Origin: Betaproteobacteria bacterium
GTDB lineage: Bacteria; Pseudomonadota; Gammaproteobacteria; Burkholderiales; SG8-39
Assembly: GCA_009693435.1 (NCBI GenBank)
Contig: SHXF01000014.1
Location: 1-57,334 of the forward strand
Length of the DNA: 57,334 nt
Direction of reading: 5' to 3'
Shown: positions 55,142 to 57,334 of the stretch, piece after piece
How the letters are laid out: each line of letters begins with the position of its first letter
Position numbering within the stretch: position 1 is the first letter of the stretch
Position numbers and translations under genes: made by a program
The notes under the pieces: model-generated
The model's input: the letters and a program-made list of their open reading frames with translations, nothing else
What the model was told of the DNA's origin: nothing
The model's database searches: none

Positions 55142-57334
55142 CTACAGTGAAATGTCCATGTCCGCCGCCGGGGCTGCCGCGGGCGGACCGGCGATGGTCG
55201 CACGCAACGCGGCGGCAAACTCTTCGCCCGTCTGATAACGGTCCTCTGCTTCCTTGGCGAGAGCCTTGTCGAGAAACGCGACCAGCGCGGGAGGAAGCGA
55301 CGGATTGATGGCAAGAATATCGGGGGCATTCTCGTTGGCGATACGGTACATCAGCTGCGCCATTGAATCGCCAACAAAAGGCAACTGCCCGCACAGCAGT
55401 TGATAGAGACTTACCGCGAGCGAGAACAAATCGCTCTTGCCATCGACTTTCTTGCCAGAGAGCTGCTCGGGGGACATGTAGGACGGTGTGCCTAGCACCA
55501 TGCCCGTCTTGGTCTTCGACGAATCCGTGATGCGCGCTATGCCGAAATCGGCAACTTTCACCGCGTCGGACTCCGGCTCGTACATCACGTTTGCCGGCTT
55601 GATGTCCCGGTGCACGATATTCTGCGAGTGCGCGTAGCCCAGCGCATCGGCCACGCGCGCTATCACCGACACCGCCCTGTCCACGGTCAGCAGGTTATCA
55701 GCCTTGGTATAGGGGGCAAGGTCCTTGCCTTTGAGCAGTTCCATGGCGATGTAGCACAGGTCGTGCTCCTCGCCGGCGTCGAAAATGGTCACGATATTGG
55801 GGTGCGACAGGCGGCCGGCGGTTTCAGCTTCGCGGAAAAACCGTTCCTTCACTTCGACCAGTTCGTCTGCTTCGAATTCCTGCGCCAGTGCCATGGTCTT
55901 GATCGCGACCACGCGGCCGATCTTGGGATCCTTGCCGAGGTACACCACGCCCATCGCGCCTTTGCCGAGTTCCTTCTCGATCTGGTAGCGACCCAGCATC
56001 GGCTTTTCTATGCCCGAACCACCGTCGAGCATGCTGGTGTTGGTCCGGCCTCCGCCGCCCGAGCCGCCGAGTATGACCGTCTCGTTGAGTTGCTTGGCCC
56101 GCGACATGCGTTGCTCGAGATCCTTGAACTTGGGATTGTGGGTGGCCATGTGCTGAAACACCGATTCGGCCTTGTTGAACTGGCGCTTGCGCTCGAAATC
56201 CAGCGCAAGGTTGTAGAGATTTTCCATCAGCGAATCTTCGAGCGGCACTTTGCGAAATTTGTCGAATGCCATGTCGAGCTGCCCCTGGCCCTGGAACGCC
56301 AGACCGAGCATGCGATTGGACTCGGCGGACTCGGCATCGGACTTCAGCTTGCCGGCCTCGGTCATCACAAACCGCTTCGATATGAGCACCACGTGGCCGA
56401 TGACCAGCAGCACCAGCGGCTGCATCAGTTGCAGCCATGCTCCCTGTCCTGTCATCAGCACGAAATGGGCCACCAGCAGCAGTGCAGCAGCGCCGGCAGT
56501 GACCCCCGCGCCCATCCCCGCCTTCAGGCGCGGGAGCAATGCGATCAGGTATGCGGCAACCAGCAGGAACACCAGTTTCTCGACCCAGAATCCCCACGTA
56601 GGCGCGACGAAGAAATGTTCCTGCAGCAGCGACGAGATGGTGTGCGCTTCCAGCGTCACCGATGCCATGGCCGATGAAACCGGTGTAACGAAGATATTTC
56701 CCACACCAGCGACATTCGCGCCGATCAGGACGATCTTGTCCTTGTATTTGTCGAGGGGAATCTTGCCTGAGGCGACATCGTAAAAGGAATCCTCCGCAAA
56801 GGCGGGACGGCCGTCCCTGTCCTTGTAGAAGTAGGTGTTCATCAGCGAGTTCGGATCGGTGGCGACCTTCAGATTGCCAATCTGAACCGCTTCGCCGGGG
56901 CGGACCTTGATGTCCTTGGGCGCCAGATTCAGGCTTTTTGCAACCATGACCACCGCCAGCGACGGGTAGAACTCGTCGAAGTGCGTGATGACCAGTGGTT
57001 CGGTGCGTATTGCGCCATCGACATCCTGCCATGGCGTCAGATGCCCCACACCCGCGGCCGCGTTGCCCAGTTCGGGCACGATGGGGGCATCCACCCCGCT
57101 CGTGAGCAGCGGCAGATCGTCCCGCGTACCCTGCACCGGGATGGCATTTTTCCGAACGAATTCAGGCAGCGGTTTATCGGGCTTGCCGCGCGGCTCACCA
57201 AGACGAAACAGCATGGGCAATACGACATTGCCTGCTGAAGTAAAGCTCGCAGCGAGTTTGCGGTCGGTGTTCAGCGAGGACTCGGCTTCGCGCAACAACT
57301 GATAAAGGGGTTGCTGGTCCTCGCGCAGCACAGG
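55142..57334 (-). CDS. CHASE2-domain Ser/Thr protein kinase (5' end outside window)
   Basis: At least 730 residues; the reading frame runs off the window edge, so the N-terminus is missing. The visible part starts within a periplasmic CHASE2 sensor (to about residue 245), followed by about three membrane helices (250-330) and a short helical, TPR-like segment (about 340-410). The Hanks-type kinase domain comes last (about 450-710): LGKGAMGVVYLGKD, VAIKTMA, HRDIKPANVMYE, VADFGIAR and GTPSYMSPEQLSGKKVDGKSDLFSL. All catalytic residues are present. It shares the CHASE2 sensor type with the cyclase three genes downstream. Confidence 0.93.
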   Translation of the reverse strand, partial: PVLREDQQPLYQLLREAESSLNTDRKLAASFTSAGNVVLPMLFRLGEPRGKPDKPLPEFVRKNAIPVQGTRDDLPLLTSGVDAPIVPELGNAAAGVGHLTPWQDVDGAIRTEPLVITHFDEFYPSLAVVMVAKSLNLAPKDIKVRPGEAVQIGNLKVATDPNSLMNTYFYKDRDGRPAFAEDSFYDVASGKIPLDKYKDKIVLIGANVAGVGNIFVTPVSSAMASVTLEAHTISSLLQEHFFVAPTWGFWVEKLVFLLVAAYLIALLPRLKAGMGAGVTAGAAALLLVAHFVLMTGQGAWLQLMQPLVLLVIGHVVLISKRFVMTEAGKLKSDAESAESNRMLGLAFQGQGQLDMAFDKFRKVPLEDSLMENLYNLALDFERKRQFNKAESVFQHMATHNPKFKDLEQRMSRAKQLNETVILGGSGGGGRTNTSMLDGGSGIEKPMLGRYQIEKELGKGAMGVVYLGKDPKIGRVVAIKTMALAQEFEADELVEVKERFFREAETAGRLSHPNIVTIFDAGEEHDLCYIAMELLKGKDLAPYTKADNLLTVDRAVSVIARVADALGYAHSQNIVHRDIKPANVMYEPESDAVKVADFGIARITDSSKTKTGMVLGTPSYMSPEQLSGKKVDGKSDLFSLAVSLYQLLCGQLPFVGDSMAQLMYRIANENAPDILAINPSLPPALVAFLDKALAKEAEDRYQTGEEFAAALRATIAGPPAAAPAADMDISL

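Overview
The window looks like a chromosomal segment of a GC-rich betaproteobacterium. The evidence is the ilvB-ilvN-ilvC-(psd)-pssA-leuA gene order, the holC-hypothetical-valS block, the DUF3619/DUF3106/RDD block behind a sigma factor, and the LptF/LptG pair divergent from pepA. All of these are familiar from Burkholderiales/Nitrosomonadales-type genomes. I saw no rRNA, tRNA, CRISPR array, insertion sequence or phage gene. Codon use is fairly even throughout, except for a short AT-rich patch in front of an orphan HTH gene near 18.8 kb.

Layout. 0-1.1 kb: a truncated HugZ-like heme-utilisation gene overlapping a DUF2069 membrane protein. 1.4-7.5 kb (minus strand): branched-chain amino-acid operon ilvB-ilvN-ilvC, a collapsed psd remnant, pssA and leuA. 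7.6-9.5 kb (plus): sigma factor, DUF3619, DUF3106 and RDD genes. 9.5-11.7 kb (minus): lptF-lptG. 12-18.7 kb (plus): pepA, holC, a hypothetical gene, valS and an MFS exporter. 18.8-23.5 kb: an orphan HigA-like regulator, a TusA-like protein, and a soeA/soeC-type molybdoenzyme locus whose FeS subunit gene (soeB) is reduced to its first codons. 23.7-26.9 kb: chrB-like gene, bepA-like M48 protease, moaC.

26.9-44.2 kb is a glycosylation island. It holds a TPR-GT61 protein, a plus-strand operon of two DegT-type aminotransferases (the second with Arg at the PLP-lysine position) and a GNAT acetyltransferase. A convergent minus-strand operon carries a methyltransferase, a glycosyltransferase, a TPR-GT9 protein, four tandem TPR-OGT/SPINDLY (GT41) proteins, a third aminotransferase and a left-handed beta-helix acyltransferase. 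The likely theme is synthesis of an acylated amino-sugar and its transfer to protein (flagellin, pilin or other) or to an envelope glycan.

45-57.3 kb is a dense minus-strand signalling locus. In transcription order it encodes a CHASE2 Ser/Thr kinase (cut by the window end), PP2C phosphatase, FHA protein, CHASE2 adenylate cyclase, class II-type cyclic-nucleotide phosphodiesterase, a cNMP-binding/rhodanese protein, a GAF-GspE/PilB ATPase and a GAF-HD-GYP protein. It has a writer, an eraser and several possible readers for cAMP, plus a writer, eraser and reader for Ser/Thr phosphorylation, with outputs to a secretion/pilus-type ATPase and to c-di-GMP. This is the strongest candidate for an undescribed system in the window.

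A second theme is gene decay. hugZ, psd and soeB are all reduced to fragments beside intact neighbours, and the two clearest cases (psd, soeB) look like deletions. If the sequence comes from a metagenome, assembly error has to be excluded first.
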